Positions 1 to 10,719 of a DNA stretch of 64,000 bases are shown piece by piece (the stretch's first letter is position 1; the number at the start of each line of letters is the position of its first letter). Source of the stretch: Leptospira meyeri (GTDB taxonomy: Bacteria > Spirochaetota > Leptospiria > Leptospirales > Leptospiraceae); NCBI RefSeq assembly GCF_004368965.1, contig NZ_SORO01000001.1, positions 62,001 through 126,000 on the forward strand, written 5' to 3'. The notes under the pieces are model-generated. The model made no database searches. It was given only the letters and a program-made list of their open reading frames with translations, and had not been told where the DNA came from. A program made the position numbers and the translations under genes.

Positions 1-2
1 AC

Positions 3-1694
3 CAAGGTGGGGTGATTTTTATCGACCTTCGTGATCGTTCTGGAATTTTACAAATTGTTGCTCGTAAAGAAATTCTTGGTGAAGACTTCTCCAAAGTAGA
101 AAAAATTCGTTCTGAGTTTGTGATTGCTGTAAAAGGAAAACTTTCTCTTCGTGATGCAGAATCCGTAAATCCAAAAATGGAAACCGGCAAATACGAGTTA
201 ATTGCTGAATCTGTAGAAATTTTAAATACATCCAAAACTCCTCCATTTACTTTAGATGAATTTGATCCATCTGGTGAAGAAATTCGATTGAAGTATCGTT
301 ATTTGGATATGCGCCGCGAAGAACTTCGAGATCGTTTGGTCCTTCGGCACAAACTAACATTTGCTCTTAGAGAGTATTTGGATAGTAAATCTTTTTTAGA
401 AATTGAAACTCCGATTTTAAATAAATCCACACCAGAAGGGGCAAGGGACTTTCTTGTTCCTTCTCGATTGAATGCTGGTGAGTTTTATGCTCTCCCACAA
501 TCCCCACAACTTTTCAAACAGATCCTGATGATTGGAGGAATGGAAAGGTATTTCCAAATTGTAAAATGTTTTCGAGATGAAGACTTACGTGCAGACCGCC
601 AACCAGAGTTCACACAACTTGATATGGAGTTTTCTTTTGTAACAGAAGATGACATTCGTTCTGAGATCGAGACCATGTGGGCCTTTGCTTTAAAGAAAGT
701 GTTTCATTTAGAAGTGAATGCACCCTTTATGACTATGCCGTATCATGTGGCGATGGAAGAATATGGTTCTGACAAACCGGACATTCGTTTTGGAATGAAA
801 CTCGTGAATGTATCGGAAATTGTGAAGGATGCAGACTTCCAAGTTTTCAGTGCAGCCGTTTCCGGTGGTGGAGTGGTGAAAGCAATTTGTGTTCCGGGTG
901 GGTCTGTAATTTCTCGAAAAGAAATTGAAGACTTAACTTCTTGGTTATCAAGAGACTTCCGAGCGAAAGGTCTTGCTTACATGAAACATGGGGCAAATGG
1001 ACTTGAATCCACAATCACCAAACGTTTCACTCCCGAAGCTCTCGAGAAAATCGCAAAAGCAGTAGGATCTAAAGAAGGGGATATGGTATTTTTTGGAGCT
1101 GATTCTTCTAAGATAGTCAATGCTTCCCTTGGTGCCTTACGATTAAAATTATCAGAAAAGTATGATCCTCCGAAGGTTCCTTATAGTTTCCATTGGGTCG
1201 TGGACTTCCCTATGTTTGAGTTAGATGAAACCACAAAAACTTGGACCTTCCTCCACCATCCTTTCACTTCTCCCAAAGAAGAAGACTTTGACAAACTAAG
1301 AGACTGGAAAGCTGGGAAATCGGTTGACCTTTCTTCGATCGGAGCTAAAGCTTATGATCTAGTTCTCAATGGGACAGAAATTGGTGGTGGTTCCATCCGG
1401 ATCCACAACCCAGAAATCCAAAGCCTAGTTTTGGAAGCCATTGGAATTGGAGAAGAAGATGCTAAATCCAAATTCGGATTTTTACTCGATGCCCTTTCTT
1501 TTGGGGCACCACCTCATGGGGGGATTGCCTTTGGAGTGGATCGTATCATGATGTTACTCACGGGAGGAACTTCCATTCGAGATGTGATTGCCTTCCCTAA
1601 AACTCAAAAAGGAACTTGTATGATGAGTGAAGCTCCAGGTCCAGTTGAGGCAAAACAATTAGAAGAATTAAAACTCAGGGTAGTCACTATCTAA
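3..1694 (+). CDS. aspS: Aspartyl-tRNA synthetase (5' end outside window)
   Basis: Charges tRNA-Asp with aspartate in the cytoplasm. The reading frame is already open at base 3 ([11 protein letters not shown]), which matches the end of the N-terminal OB-fold anticodon-binding domain, so about 35-45 residues lie upstream and the GTG at 12 is not the true start. Class II signatures follow: motif 2 around [14 protein letters not shown] and motif 3 around [14 protein letters not shown] bacterial-type GAD insertion domain lies between them (about bases 780-1170). It stops with TAA one base before the phoH-like ATG, so the two are probably co-transcribed. Confidence 0.97.
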   Translation, partial: QGGVIFIDLRDRSGILQIVARKEILGEDFSKVEKIRSEFVIAVKGKLSLRDAESVNPKMETGKYELIAESVEILNTSKTPPFTLDEFDPSGEEIRLKYRYLDMRREELRDRLVLRHKLTFALREYLDSKSFLEIETPILNKSTPEGARDFLVPSRLNAGEFYALPQSPQLFKQILMIGGMERYFQIVKCFRDEDLRADRQPEFTQLDMEFSFVTEDDIRSEIETMWAFALKKVFHLEVNAPFMTMPYHVAMEEYGSDKPDIRFGMKLVNVSEIVKDADFQVFSAAVSGGGVVKAICVPGGSVISRKEIEDLTSWLSRDFRAKGLAYMKHGANGLESTITKRFTPEALEKIAKAVGSKEGDMVFFGADSSKIVNASLGALRLKLSEKYDPPKVPYSFHWVVDFPMFELDETTKTWTFLHHPFTSPKEEDFDKLRDWKAGKSVDLSSIGAKAYDLVLNGTEIGGGSIRIHNPEIQSLVLEAIGIGEEDAKSKFGFLLDALSFGAPPHGGIAFGVDRIMMLLTGGTSIRDVIAFPKTQKGTCMMSEAPGPVEAKQLEELKLRVVTI

Positions 1695-1695
1695 T

Positions 1696-2703
1696 ATGGA
1701 TGAAAGTTTTACATTTCAGGAAGAATCCCTCTACCAAACGGTATGTGGGATAGGAGACAGCAAACTACCGTTATGGGAAAGTCGCCTCAATGTAAAACTA
1801 ATCCCCAGAGGAAAATCTCTCATCATCCAAGGTAGCGAGGATCAGGTTCAAGTTGCTATGGATACCTTCCATAAGGTGGAAGAAAATTTCAAACGTAGAC
1901 CAGACAAAGCCGATTATTCTTTTTTTGATATCGATTACTTAGTGAATAAAGTAAAAGATTCCAGTGGTGGTTGGCCAACACCTGGTTCTTCTGACTTCCA
2001 AAAGGAAGGAGAAACCTGGACTCCTAGAGACAAAATCTTTGTTACTTTTAAAGGAAAACCCATCTTTCCTCGTACAAAAAACCAGGAAAGTTTTGTGGAT
2101 AGTCTTCATAAAAACTACATCACCATTGCGATGGGCCCTGCCGGGACCGGTAAAACTTTTTTATCCATAGCCACAGCTTGCCGTATGATGCAAACAGGAG
2201 AAGTGGACAGACTTATCCTCACAAGGCCTGCAGTGGAAGCGGGAGAAAATTTAGGTTTTCTACCGGGAGATTTAACACAAAAAGTGAATCCCTATCTTCG
2301 CCCCATCTATGATGCGTTACACGAATGTATTGGTTTTGAAAAAACCAGTGAGTACTTACAGGTGGGTAAAATTGAAATTGCTCCCATTGCTTTTATGAGA
2401 GGGCGTACTCTCTCTCATTCCTTTATTATTTTGGATGAAGCACAGAACTGTACTTTGCCTCAATTAAAAATGTTTCTCACAAGGTTTGGTAAAAATTCCA
2501 AAATGGCAATTTCGGGTGATGCCACACAAATTGATTTGGCTCACGGTCGTTCTGGACTTGAAAAAACGGTTTATACATTAAGAAATCTAAATGGGATCGA
2601 AACAATTTTCTTTGGAAGAGAAGATATCACGCGTCACCCGATCGTCGAATCTATTGTGAGACGTTTTGAAGAAAACGAGAGTCTCTTTTCGAAAAAACCA
2701 TGA
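1696..2703 (+). CDS. ybeZ: PhoH-like ATPase
   Basis: PhoH/YbeZ-family P-loop ATPase of 335 residues. An N-terminal KH-like segment (about residues 20-70) is followed by the PhoH ATPase domain, with Walker [10 protein letters not shown] and Walker [11 protein letters not shown]. YbeZ is generally thought to work with the endoribonuclease YbeY in rRNA maturation. Here only the pgpH-like gene separates the two, the familiar phoH-pgpH-ybeY order. The stop overlaps the start of the pgpH-like gene by 4 bases (ATGA), which suggests translational coupling. The biochemical role is family knowledge, not visible in the sequence. Confidence 0.92.
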   Translation: MDESFTFQEESLYQTVCGIGDSKLPLWESRLNVKLIPRGKSLIIQGSEDQVQVAMDTFHKVEENFKRRPDKADYSFFDIDYLVNKVKDSSGGWPTPGSSDFQKEGETWTPRDKIFVTFKGKPIFPRTKNQESFVDSLHKNYITIAMGPAGTGKTFLSIATACRMMQTGEVDRLILTRPAVEAGENLGFLPGDLTQKVNPYLRPIYDALHECIGFEKTSEYLQVGKIEIAPIAFMRGRTLSHSFIILDEAQNCTLPQLKMFLTRFGKNSKMAISGDATQIDLAHGRSGLEKTVYTLRNLNGIETIFFGREDITRHPIVESIVRRFEENESLFSKKP

Positions 2704-5066
2704 AAGCCATTTTAGATTCTTCTATGACCCGGCTCACAGACTTTCTCACGAGAGTGAGACCAGTTTCTGTTGTTCGAAATATTCAAATCATCCTTGTCTT
2801 TCTTACTTTGTTGTTTGTGACTTATGTACTTTCGATTCCTTTTTTTGGACAGACAAGTGTCAATACAGACCCCGATGGAATGTTTTCAGAAGGAAAAATT
2901 GCACCGGAAACGATCCAGTCAGTTAAGGAATTCTCTTACGAGGACACTGAAAAAACAAACCAGGAAAAACAAAAGGCAGCAGCTAATGTCCCTTATGCGT
3001 TTGATAAAGATTTCGGAATTTTAGTGACCGGAATTGATACCAATCTTTCTGAAGATGTGGAACTGCTTCGGACCATTTTAGCTGAAGGGAAAGTTACACC
3101 TGGTTTGGTCAAAGACCGAATCCCCAGATGGCGAAATAGAACCAATGAGGAAATCCAAGCGATCCTCGACTATCCCAGAAAAGACAAACTAAAAAGTTTT
3201 CTCCAACAATATACCAACTTAATTTTTTCTAAGTATTGTATTGTGAAAGAAGACCTTCCGTTTTCAAAAGATTTGGATAAAGCTGGAGCTAAAATTCGGA
3301 ACATTGGAACTCAAGACCAAACCTCCATCATTGATGGAAATTTGGTAATCCCAAGGTCTCAGATTTATAAAGAAGGACCTGTTGCCTCCGTATTATCAAA
3401 ATTAGCTTCTGAAAAATTACCTAATGTTTCTGATTCTCTCCTTAAAGCAGTGTCTAGGATTGGACTTTATTATGTTTATTCTTATCCTGCATGCAATTAC
3501 AATCCGGAAGAAACGGAAAATGCTAGGATGAGGGCTACCAATGCCATCCCGATTCAAAAAAGCCGGATTCAAGCCAATGAAGTGATTGTGCGTTCAGGAG
3601 ATGTAATCACTCCGGAAGTAAAAATTAAATTGGATATGATGAATCGTTATGCCACAAGGGCTAACTTGGCATCTATTATATCGATATTCTTAACACAATG
3701 TGTGTTGATTGTGATTGTCGGGTTTTACCTGATCCGCTACCGGCCAAACCGATTGAATGATCTCTCCAGTAACCTCATTATCTTTTTTACCCTTTGGATT
3801 GTGATTGCTTCCATTTATCTACTTTCAAAAGTTTTTTATGCAACTGACAGTGATTTGTCTGGGGTTTACTATTTTGGAATGTTTGTTCCAGTGGGGATGC
3901 TTTGTTTACTTCTTGGTTTTGTTTATGATGAACAACTCTCCATTGCCATTGGCTTTTTTCTGGCTTTTGCTGTATTTTTTGCCTCAAGATACAACCCGAC
4001 ATCGTTTATGTTGGCTTTTACTGTAGCCGTCATGAGTTCCATTTACGGAAGGCGACTTCTCAAACGGATTGATTTTTTGAAGGCAGGCTTTTTGCTAACT
4101 TTTGTGCAAATTCTCGTAACCACAGCTGGTTACTTGTTTGATGGCAGGGAGTTTTATGTAACGACTGGAGCCGGTTTTTTTCGTGATCTAACCAATTCCA
4201 ATCTCTTTCGCATCACAGTGATGTGTTTTGTGAATGGTTTTGCCAGTGCGACTGCGGTTCAGTTTTTACTTCCTATGTATGAATATATTTTTAATATTCC
4301 GACTCGGTTCAAATTGATTGAACTCGCTGATACGGGACATCCATTGTTGCAACAGCTATTAACCAAAGCACCTTCCACATATACACATACTTTTATGGTT
4401 GCCGCTTTGTCTGAACGAGCTGCTCAAAATTTAAACCTGGACCGCCTTCTTGTTCGTGTTGGTGTTTATTTTCATGATATTGGAAAGATCCCAAATGCTG
4501 GTTTTTTTGTAGAAAATCAACATTTGATTCCAAAACCAGAACACATCGATAAAAACAATCCTGCCCTCGCTGCAAAAACAGTCATTGATCACGTGTTAGA
4601 TGGGATAGAAATGGCAAAAAAGGCAAGACTTCCGCGAGAAATCATTAGTTTTATCCCGGAACACCACGGCACATCGACTATGGCATTTTTTTACCACAAG
4701 GCTTTGCAAGAAATCTCCCCAGCTGCCAGAAAAAATATCAATAAAAAAGATTTTCAATACCCAGGTCCCAAACCACAAAGTAAAGAAACGGCGATTGTGA
4801 TGATTGCAGATTCTTTGGAAGCTGCATCACGTTCGTTAGACGAAGTTTCTCCTGAAAGTTTAGATGAACTCATTCGTAAAATTGTAAATTCAAAACTTGC
4901 AGAAAATCAATTGGATGAAAGTGGTCTGACCATTGGTGATTTAGAAATGATTAAATCTAGTTTTAAGGAAGTATTACTTTCTAGTTTGCACCAAAGACCA
5001 AAATACCCCAAACCGGAAGACACAAAAGCCTTGGAATCTGCAGGTTCAAGAAAAAATAAAAAATGA
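2700..5066 (+). CDS. pgpH: 7TM-HD family phosphohydrolase (PgpH-like)
   Basis: Membrane HD-domain phosphohydrolase of 788 residues. It has an N-terminal membrane segment (about 25-45), a large extracytoplasmic 7TMR-HDED-type domain, a block of about seven hydrophobic helices (about residues 325-530), and a cytoplasmic HD domain with the HDIGK motif near residue 590 and a second EHHGT motif. Characterised PgpH proteins hydrolyse cyclic-di-AMP to pApA. That substrate is inferred from the family; no diadenylate cyclase lies in this window. It overlaps phoH by 4 bases and ybeY by 4 bases, giving a coupled phoH-pgpH-ybeY unit. Confidence 0.9.
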   Translation: MKAILDSSMTRLTDFLTRVRPVSVVRNIQIILVFLTLLFVTYVLSIPFFGQTSVNTDPDGMFSEGKIAPETIQSVKEFSYEDTEKTNQEKQKAAANVPYAFDKDFGILVTGIDTNLSEDVELLRTILAEGKVTPGLVKDRIPRWRNRTNEEIQAILDYPRKDKLKSFLQQYTNLIFSKYCIVKEDLPFSKDLDKAGAKIRNIGTQDQTSIIDGNLVIPRSQIYKEGPVASVLSKLASEKLPNVSDSLLKAVSRIGLYYVYSYPACNYNPEETENARMRATNAIPIQKSRIQANEVIVRSGDVITPEVKIKLDMMNRYATRANLASIISIFLTQCVLIVIVGFYLIRYRPNRLNDLSSNLIIFFTLWIVIASIYLLSKVFYATDSDLSGVYYFGMFVPVGMLCLLLGFVYDEQLSIAIGFFLAFAVFFASRYNPTSFMLAFTVAVMSSIYGRRLLKRIDFLKAGFLLTFVQILVTTAGYLFDGREFYVTTGAGFFRDLTNSNLFRITVMCFVNGFASATAVQFLLPMYEYIFNIPTRFKLIELADTGHPLLQQLLTKAPSTYTHTFMVAALSERAAQNLNLDRLLVRVGVYFHDIGKIPNAGFFVENQHLIPKPEHIDKNNPALAAKTVIDHVLDGIEMAKKARLPREIISFIPEHHGTSTMAFFYHKALQEISPAARKNINKKDFQYPGPKPQSKETAIVMIADSLEAASRSLDEVSPESLDELIRKIVNSKLAENQLDESGLTIGDLEMIKSSFKEVLLSSLHQRPKYPKPEDTKALESAGSRKNKK

Positions 5067-5530
5067 ACTCCTCTTTATCAGTTTTGACGCATTGGAACGA
5101 CCAATGTGAGTCAAATACAGAAATCCAATCGGATCTTGTTTTAGAGAATTGTGAATTGATTTTAAAACATCTAAGTCCGAATTTTTTACAAGTTTTAGAA
5201 TTAGAGATATTGCTTGTGGATGATCTAGTGATGAAGGAAATTAATTTAGAAAGAAGGGGTCTAAACAAAACAACAGATGTTTTGTCTTTTCCTCTATATT
5301 CAGAATCTCCTCCTATCCCATTTCAGATTTTAGGAGAAGTTGTGATTTCTATGGATACCTGCCGTAAACAGGCAAAAGAAATCGGTCATTCGATCATAGA
5401 CGAATTTTACCGCCTTCTGGTTCATGGGATCTTACATTTGTTTGGTTATGATCATGAAAAAGGTGAAGAAGAAGCCATTCGTATGCGCGCCAAAGAAGAT
5501 GAATGTTTAGAATTGGTGTTTGAGCGTTAA
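5063..5530 (+). CDS. ybeY: Endoribonuclease YbeY
   Basis: Single-domain zinc endoribonuclease involved in 16S rRNA 3' maturation and ribosome quality control. The signature [15 protein letters not shown] supplies the three zinc-binding histidines (HxxxHxxGYDH), preceded by the conserved TDVLSFP segment. The length of 155 residues is normal. It overlaps pgpH by 4 bases (ATGA) and is followed directly by recO with no gap, so the housekeeping operon continues. Confidence 0.95.
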   Translation: MNSSLSVLTHWNDQCESNTEIQSDLVLENCELILKHLSPNFLQVLELEILLVDDLVMKEINLERRGLNKTTDVLSFPLYSESPPIPFQILGEVVISMDTCRKQAKEIGHSIIDEFYRLLVHGILHLFGYDHEKGEEEAIRMRAKEDECLELVFER

Positions 5531-6280
5531 ATGGCCATTCGCAAAGAAAGAGGGATTGTCATCCAGAGTCGTGATATTGGGGATAGTGACAGACTCATTA
5601 GTTTAGCGGGTGAATCACAAAGTAGAATGAACTTTCTTAGCAAAGGAATTCGTAAGTCCAAACGTCGAGCCATCATTACAACAGAGCTTGGTTCTCTTGT
5701 AGAACTTGATTATTATGATCAAGCAGAAAAGGATTGGAAATCCATCAAAGAAATTCATCTAGTAAAACGTTATGATGAATTGAAGTCGGATTATTTAGGT
5801 ACACTTTTTGTTTTATATGTAACGGAACTTACTTCGCAGATATACCCAGAAGGGGAAAATCATCCCTTTCTTTTCCAACTCCTCTCTGGTAGTTTAGAAA
5901 CATCGAATGAAACTGGATTTCAAAAACAAATCCTTCCATTTTTTAAACTGCGAGCCCTCTCCCATATGGGCCATTTCCCAACTGAATTCTATTGTCATAC
6001 TTGTGGGGAAGAGGTTCTAACCAAATCGGCGGCCTATTTCTCCGTCGCAGAGCGTGAATTTTTGTGTTCAGATTGTCACCCTATCCCTAAAGATCATTTG
6101 CCTGTTTTGAAACTATTTCATACTATGTTATCAAAGAAATTTTCGAATGTATTGGGAATTTTTCCAAGAGAAACGGAATATCGGGATGGGGATTTAATTT
6201 TAAATCAATTTCTCCGTTCTCTTTTCGGAAAGGAACTAAAATCCTACTTCGAGTTTTACAAGTCAATAGGGTATTTATGA
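5531..6280 (+). CDS. recO: DNA repair protein RecO
   Basis: RecF-pathway mediator that loads RecA and anneals single strands. The N-terminal OB-fold region starts RKERGIVIQSRDIGDSD, which is typical for RecO. A zinc-binding C-terminal region has CHTC and CSDC pairs, with the cysteines about 25 residues apart. The length of 249 residues is normal. The ATG follows the ybeY stop codon immediately. The gene end overlaps the next small gene by 4 bases. Confidence 0.92.
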   Translation: MAIRKERGIVIQSRDIGDSDRLISLAGESQSRMNFLSKGIRKSKRRAIITTELGSLVELDYYDQAEKDWKSIKEIHLVKRYDELKSDYLGTLFVLYVTELTSQIYPEGENHPFLFQLLSGSLETSNETGFQKQILPFFKLRALSHMGHFPTEFYCHTCGEEVLTKSAAYFSVAEREFLCSDCHPIPKDHLPVLKLFHTMLSKKFSNVLGIFPRETEYRDGDLILNQFLRSLFGKELKSYFEFYKSIGYL

Positions 6281-6531
6281 ATTCGATTACAAAGACAGTA
6301 CTACTCTGTATGACTCTTTCTGTTTTTTTTGCTTTGTTCCAACTCCTACTCAAAGGAGAGAAATTCCGAAAAGACAAAAAGAATCATTTAGCAAAAGAAC
6401 AGTCTGAACCTTTTCTCCCAACTTTGCGGGAAGAAAAGGAAAGTATCCCTCATTTTGTTTCCAGATTCAAAGCAAAAAGTTTTGAACTCTGGCAAAATTC
6501 TGACAAATTAAAAATGGAAATTAAATTTTAG
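6277..6531 (+). CDS. Small predicted membrane protein
   Basis: An 84-residue protein with one hydrophobic N-terminal helix (about residues 5-25, TVLLCMTLSVFFALFQLLL) and a basic, charged tail. I do not recognise the family. Support for a real gene: its ATG overlaps the recO stop (ATGA), it ends 2 bases before argS, and it fills the gap exactly. It is probably anchored in the inner membrane with a cytoplasmic tail. Function unknown. Confidence 0.65.
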   Translation: MNSITKTVLLCMTLSVFFALFQLLLKGEKFRKDKKNHLAKEQSEPFLPTLREEKESIPHFVSRFKAKSFELWQNSDKLKMEIKF

Positions 6532-6533
6532 AA

Positions 6534-8315
6534 ATGAATGTTAATCAATTATTAAAACAACTTGTACTTTCCGAATTAGAGAAAGCTGTAGAATCCTATT
6601 TAGAAAAAAATAAACTTAGTTCCGTTAAAGAAAACTTAAAAATTCGTATTGAATATTCAAGAGATGAAAAGTTTGGAGATTATTCTTCTCCTTTTGCTTT
6701 AGAAAACAAAAGTATACTAAATAAAAATCCAAAAGAAATTGCAGAGGCCGTATTAGCTGAGATCGAGAACGACTCTTTTTTTGAATTTGTTAGTTTTTCT
6801 CCACCAGGATTTATTAACTTTCGAATCCAAACCAAATTTTTGAACGACTATGTCCGATCTGTTATGTCGCAAGCAGTAGTTTTTGCAGAGACGCCAAGAA
6901 AAGAAAAGATCTTACTTGAATTTGTCTCTGCCAATCCCACAGGTCCAATGAATATTGTATCTGCCAGATCAGCGGCTTATGGAGATGCGCTAGCTAATTT
7001 ACTTACAAGTCTTGGTCATACCGTTAAACGAGAGTTCTACGTGAATGATTATGGAAATCAGGTGTATTTACTTGGAGTTGCAGTTTTACTTCGAATATTT
7101 GAATCCAGAGGAGACTCAATTCAATTCCAAGAAGAAGATTCTAATGATTCTGTAATTGATCTTGTTAAAAAAAGAATTCTGCCAAAAGAAAGTTATCGTG
7201 GAGAATATATTAAAGACATTGCCATGCAATGTATTGAAGATAAAGAAAGAACCAAATTTGTCTTAGATTGCGTTTCTATGGAAAAATGGGACGAAGTCAT
7301 AAACTATCTCTCTCGTTATGCGGTAGAATATAATTTGAGTCGTCAAAAAGAGGATTTGGCATTATTTGGTGTAAACTTTGATTTATTCTTTAGTGAACGC
7401 AGTCTCCATGAATCAGGGGATGTGGAAAAGGTTCCTACCATCTTAAAAAAAGAAGATGTAACTACGATTGATGGAAAACTGCATTTTTTGTCCACACTCT
7501 ATGGGGATGATAAAGACCGTGTGATTCGAAGAGAAGATGGTCGTCCAACCTATCTTATGGCCGACATTGCTTATCATTATAACAAATTCCAAAGAGGGTT
7601 TGATACATTAATTGATATTTGGGGACCGGATCATTATGGATACATTGCTCGTTTAAAAGGAGCTGTGAAATCCTTTGGGAAAGCAGATGAAAATTTTCAA
7701 GTTCTCATCGCCCAACAAGTAAACTTAATCGAAAACAAAGAAAAAGTAAAAATGAGCAAACGTTTGGGAATTTTTCAAACAATGCGTGATCTTTTGACTT
7801 ATTTAGGAAAACAAGGTAGGGATGTGGGTCGTTATTTTTTCTTAATGAGAAGTTCGGATGCTCCTCTTGATTTTGATTTGGATTTAGCAAAAGACGAATC
7901 GGATAAAAACCCGGTGTTTTATATCCAATATGCCCATGCAAGGATTTGTTCTATTTTTCGTGAGTTACAAGTTCCAATGGACTTAAATCTTTTGCAGGCT
8001 GGAATTTCTGAAGAATTTTTAAAACAAGAGGAACGAACTCGTCTTCTCTTTTGGGTTGCAAGATTACAAGAAGAAGTGTATGACACCGCAACAAGTTTCG
8101 AACCGCATCGGCTTACCAACTATTTACAATCTTTAAGTAAGTCTTTTACAAAGTTTTATTCCCAAAAAGATAATAGGATCAAAGACAAAACTGGAAATGA
8201 AAAAGATACACTTCTAGCACTAGTGCTTTATACAAAATTTGCTTTAGAAAGTGGTTTGAAACTTCTTGGTATTTCTGCACCTGAGAAGATGTCAAAGGAA
8301 GACTCAGAACAGTAA
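6534..8315 (+). CDS. argS: Arginyl-tRNA synthetase with altered HIGH motif
   Basis: Class Ia synthetase charging tRNA-Arg; 593 residues. The N-terminal additional domain is followed by the catalytic core. The core carries ANPTGP (residues 133-138), but the next positions read M-N-I-V-S-A-R rather than the usual L-H-x-G-H-x-R, so both HIGH histidines are replaced (N140, S143). The second signature KMSKR is present near residue 405. The C-terminal DALR anticodon-binding domain carries YAHARICSI. Gene length and frame are intact, so this looks like a lineage variant rather than decay. The ATG is 2 bases after the preceding stop. Confidence 0.95.
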   Translation: MNVNQLLKQLVLSELEKAVESYLEKNKLSSVKENLKIRIEYSRDEKFGDYSSPFALENKSILNKNPKEIAEAVLAEIENDSFFEFVSFSPPGFINFRIQTKFLNDYVRSVMSQAVVFAETPRKEKILLEFVSANPTGPMNIVSARSAAYGDALANLLTSLGHTVKREFYVNDYGNQVYLLGVAVLLRIFESRGDSIQFQEEDSNDSVIDLVKKRILPKESYRGEYIKDIAMQCIEDKERTKFVLDCVSMEKWDEVINYLSRYAVEYNLSRQKEDLALFGVNFDLFFSERSLHESGDVEKVPTILKKEDVTTIDGKLHFLSTLYGDDKDRVIRREDGRPTYLMADIAYHYNKFQRGFDTLIDIWGPDHYGYIARLKGAVKSFGKADENFQVLIAQQVNLIENKEKVKMSKRLGIFQTMRDLLTYLGKQGRDVGRYFFLMRSSDAPLDFDLDLAKDESDKNPVFYIQYAHARICSIFRELQVPMDLNLLQAGISEEFLKQEERTRLLFWVARLQEEVYDTATSFEPHRLTNYLQSLSKSFTKFYSQKDNRIKDKTGNEKDTLLALVLYTKFALESGLKLLGISAPEKMSKEDSEQ

Positions 8316-8321
8316 CAAAAA

Positions 8322-9578
8322 ATGGAAACACCATATATCGTCATTATAGCAACAGGCTCTGAGATTACTGCAGGACGTAGCGTAGATACTAACTCAGGTT
8401 GGATAGCAAACCAATTGTTTGAACTAGGTTGGAAGGTAAAAAAGTTTATCGCTTTACCTGATGACCCTGAACTCATTTTATCGGAACTCCAAAACTTAAA
8501 AGATCTAGCAAAAACAAAACCAGTACTTGCTATAATGACAGGTGGCCTTGGACCTACTGAAGACGATTATACGCTAGAAACCGTTTTGAAGCTGAATGGA
8601 AAAAAGTCATATTCAGTGGAAAAAGCAAAAATTCGCTTAACCCGTGTTTATGAATCCAGAGGCAAACAATATAGTGATATCCTTCCGACAGTTCTTCGCC
8701 AAACACATGTCCCCGAGGATTGTAAAATTTTAGATAATAATGTTGGGATTGCAGTAGGATTTGTAGAACCATTAGGAGTGGATTCTTATTTAGTGTGTAT
8801 GCCAGGTGTTCCTTCAGAAATGAAGGATATGTTTACACGAAGACTAACACCCGAACTAAAAAGATTATACCCTCGAGAGAATTTAGTCCAAAAAACAAAA
8901 TGGTTGTGGAATATTGGTGAATCGCTCTACCAAAAAGATTTTGTAGAAAAGAACAGGGAAAGTTTGTTTTCTGATGTGGAATGGGGGGTTACCGCTAACA
9001 GAGGGTATATTAAATGTATCTTTCAGTCGAATTATTCTGAAAAATTAGAAAGAATAGTCAATGAGTTAGAAAAACAATATCCTAAAATCATTTCAGACGA
9101 TGTTTTTGCCTACGTTCATGAAGAACTAATTTCCAAAAAATTGACAATCGCTGTGGGGGAAAGTTGTACAGGTGGGCTCCTTGGAAAAAAATTGACCGAC
9201 TCGCCCGGTTCCAGCACCTATTTTGTCGGTGGGTTTCTGACTTATTCCAATGAAATGAAGGAATCACTTCTTGGTGTTTCGCATAACATCTTAAGTCAAT
9301 TTGGTGCAGTGAGTTTAGAAACCGCAAGTTCTATGGCAAATGGAATTTTTGAAAAAACCAAAGCAGATTACTGTATTTCCATTACAGGCATTGCCGGACC
9401 AGATGGAGGAACCGAATCAAAACCGGTGGGAACCGTTTGGATTGGTTTAAAAACACCAGATGGGCAAGTTCAAACTCATTCCTATATCTTTCCTGGAAAT
9501 AGAGAAGGGATACGAGAAAACGCAAGTAACACAGCTTTATTTTTATTATACCAGTCTCTCAAACAAAGGAACATATAA
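8322..9578 (+). CDS. cinA: CinA-family protein (NMN amidohydrolase type)
   Basis: Two-domain CinA of 418 residues. The N-terminal MoCF/COG1058 domain carries ATGSEITAGRSVDTNS and TGGLGPTEDDYT. The C-terminal amidohydrolase domain carries VGESCTGGLLG, GGFLTYSNEMK and TGIAGPDGG. Characterised members deamidate nicotinamide mononucleotide and hydrolyse ADP-ribose in pyridine-nucleotide recycling. It sits 6 bases after argS and just before the next gene's ATG at 9580, so it is probably part of the same operon. Confidence 0.92.
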   Translation: METPYIVIIATGSEITAGRSVDTNSGWIANQLFELGWKVKKFIALPDDPELILSELQNLKDLAKTKPVLAIMTGGLGPTEDDYTLETVLKLNGKKSYSVEKAKIRLTRVYESRGKQYSDILPTVLRQTHVPEDCKILDNNVGIAVGFVEPLGVDSYLVCMPGVPSEMKDMFTRRLTPELKRLYPRENLVQKTKWLWNIGESLYQKDFVEKNRESLFSDVEWGVTANRGYIKCIFQSNYSEKLERIVNELEKQYPKIISDDVFAYVHEELISKKLTIAVGESCTGGLLGKKLTDSPGSSTYFVGGFLTYSNEMKESLLGVSHNILSQFGAVSLETASSMANGIFEKTKADYCISITGIAGPDGGTESKPVGTVWIGLKTPDGQVQTHSYIFPGNREGIRENASNTALFLLYQSLKQRNI

Positions 9579-9579
9579 C

Positions 9580-10647
9580 ATGTGGCAAACGATTGTTTAT
9601 TCAATTGGTTTTTTTCTTTTATTCTATTTTAGTTGGGATATTGACTTAAATTTAGTCCCGAACATTCGAGAGACTTGGGTTTGGAATAGCGAAGGAAGAT
9701 TTGGAACTTCGTCCCCAAAAATTGGAGAAGATCCATTTAAAACTATTAATGGATATAAAATAGGAAGTAGGTATTATTCATTTAAATCAGGAAAATTTCC
9801 TGAAATGGATCCAAAGTACTTGGTCGACTTCCCATTGTTATCAAATGGTTATTTGTTATATGAAAAAATTGGAGATGAGGTAAACTTTTTCTCTGATTCA
9901 GGAGAACTCTTTTGGAAAAAACCTATTAATTCTTATCCAAGGAGTGGATACTTTGCATCTCCAGTTTTGTATTTATCGGGAGATAACAATACGGTTTTTC
10001 TAATGGATGAGAGCGGAAACCGAGTCGGTAAATCAGAGTTAAATGGACGGTTTCTAACTGATTATCAATTTGATTCTAAAAATAAAGGTGTAATTGTTTT
10101 ATTTTCAGGTGGGGAAATCTATCGTTTAGATGAAAAAGGAAATGCACTGTTTGAGAAAGATCTTTCCAAAGAGAGAAAAGATTCTTTTTTTAAATCCGTG
10201 GCTCTGTCTCCCAACGGAAAATTTTCAGCAATCCATTATTCTTTGTTAGATAAAGATTTTGTTGAAGTTTTGGATGAAGTTGGGGAAACAGTGGAAGAGT
10301 TTCCGCTACCAAAGTTTTATCCGCATAAACTCTATTTTGTCATTGGAAACGATGGCTCTATACTATTTAACTTCCCTGATAGTCTGTCATTTTATAGAAG
10401 TGGAGAGTTGGTTTGGGAAAAAAACAAAACAAAGTCAGGTGGTGTATATCAATCTATATTTGCCACCGATTCTGTCTACATGGCTTTGTCTGAATCAGAA
10501 ATTCAATTTTACAATAACAAGGGTAATCTGATTCGATCTAAAAAAATGCCACCATCTGAGTTGCCATTAAGGTTTTTCCCAGGAAGGGCTAACTCTACTT
10601 TTTATCTGCAATCTAAATCGGATTTGATGCAATTTCAAATCTTTTAG
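9580..10647 (+). CDS. Membrane-anchored beta-propeller-like protein
   Basis: A 355-residue protein of unrecognised family. The ATG at 9580 is chosen because AAAGGA lies about 10 bases upstream and the N-terminus becomes an uncleaved-looking hydrophobic anchor (about residues 4-20). The body has about six repeats of the type (F/Y)xxDExGxxxxxK, for example FSDSGELFWKK, LMDESGNRVGK and RLDEKGNALFEK, suggesting a PQQ- or WD-like propeller outside the cytoplasmic membrane. The frame is open upstream into cinA, but that extension would overlap cinA by about 120 bases. Role unknown. Confidence 0.75.
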   Translation: MWQTIVYSIGFFLLFYFSWDIDLNLVPNIRETWVWNSEGRFGTSSPKIGEDPFKTINGYKIGSRYYSFKSGKFPEMDPKYLVDFPLLSNGYLLYEKIGDEVNFFSDSGELFWKKPINSYPRSGYFASPVLYLSGDNNTVFLMDESGNRVGKSELNGRFLTDYQFDSKNKGVIVLFSGGEIYRLDEKGNALFEKDLSKERKDSFFKSVALSPNGKFSAIHYSLLDKDFVEVLDEVGETVEEFPLPKFYPHKLYFVIGNDGSILFNFPDSLSFYRSGELVWEKNKTKSGGVYQSIFATDSVYMALSESEIQFYNNKGNLIRSKKMPPSELPLRFFPGRANSTFYLQSKSDLMQFQIF

Positions 10648-10702
10648 AAATAAGTCTTGGTATTTTAAGTTTTATCGTTGATGTTTCTGGTTTTCAGAAT
10701 CC

Positions 10703-10719
10703 ATCCGATTCATTCGGAT
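10703..10719. terminator. Possible weak terminator hairpin between convergent genes
   Basis: ATCCGA-TTCAT-TCGGAT forms a perfect 6-bp stem with a 5-base loop, followed on the + strand by TTTTG. It lies 55 bases after the + strand propeller gene and overlaps the stop of the convergent minus-strand regulator. A second weak hairpin (TTCTG-GTTTT-CAGAA) lies at 10685-10699. The T run is short, so this is tentative. Confidence 0.3.

Noticed and set aside
9460..9579. N-terminal extension of the propeller-like protein into cinA
   Set aside because: It overlaps cinA by about 120 bases; the ATG at 9580 with AAAGGA upstream gives a better N-terminus.
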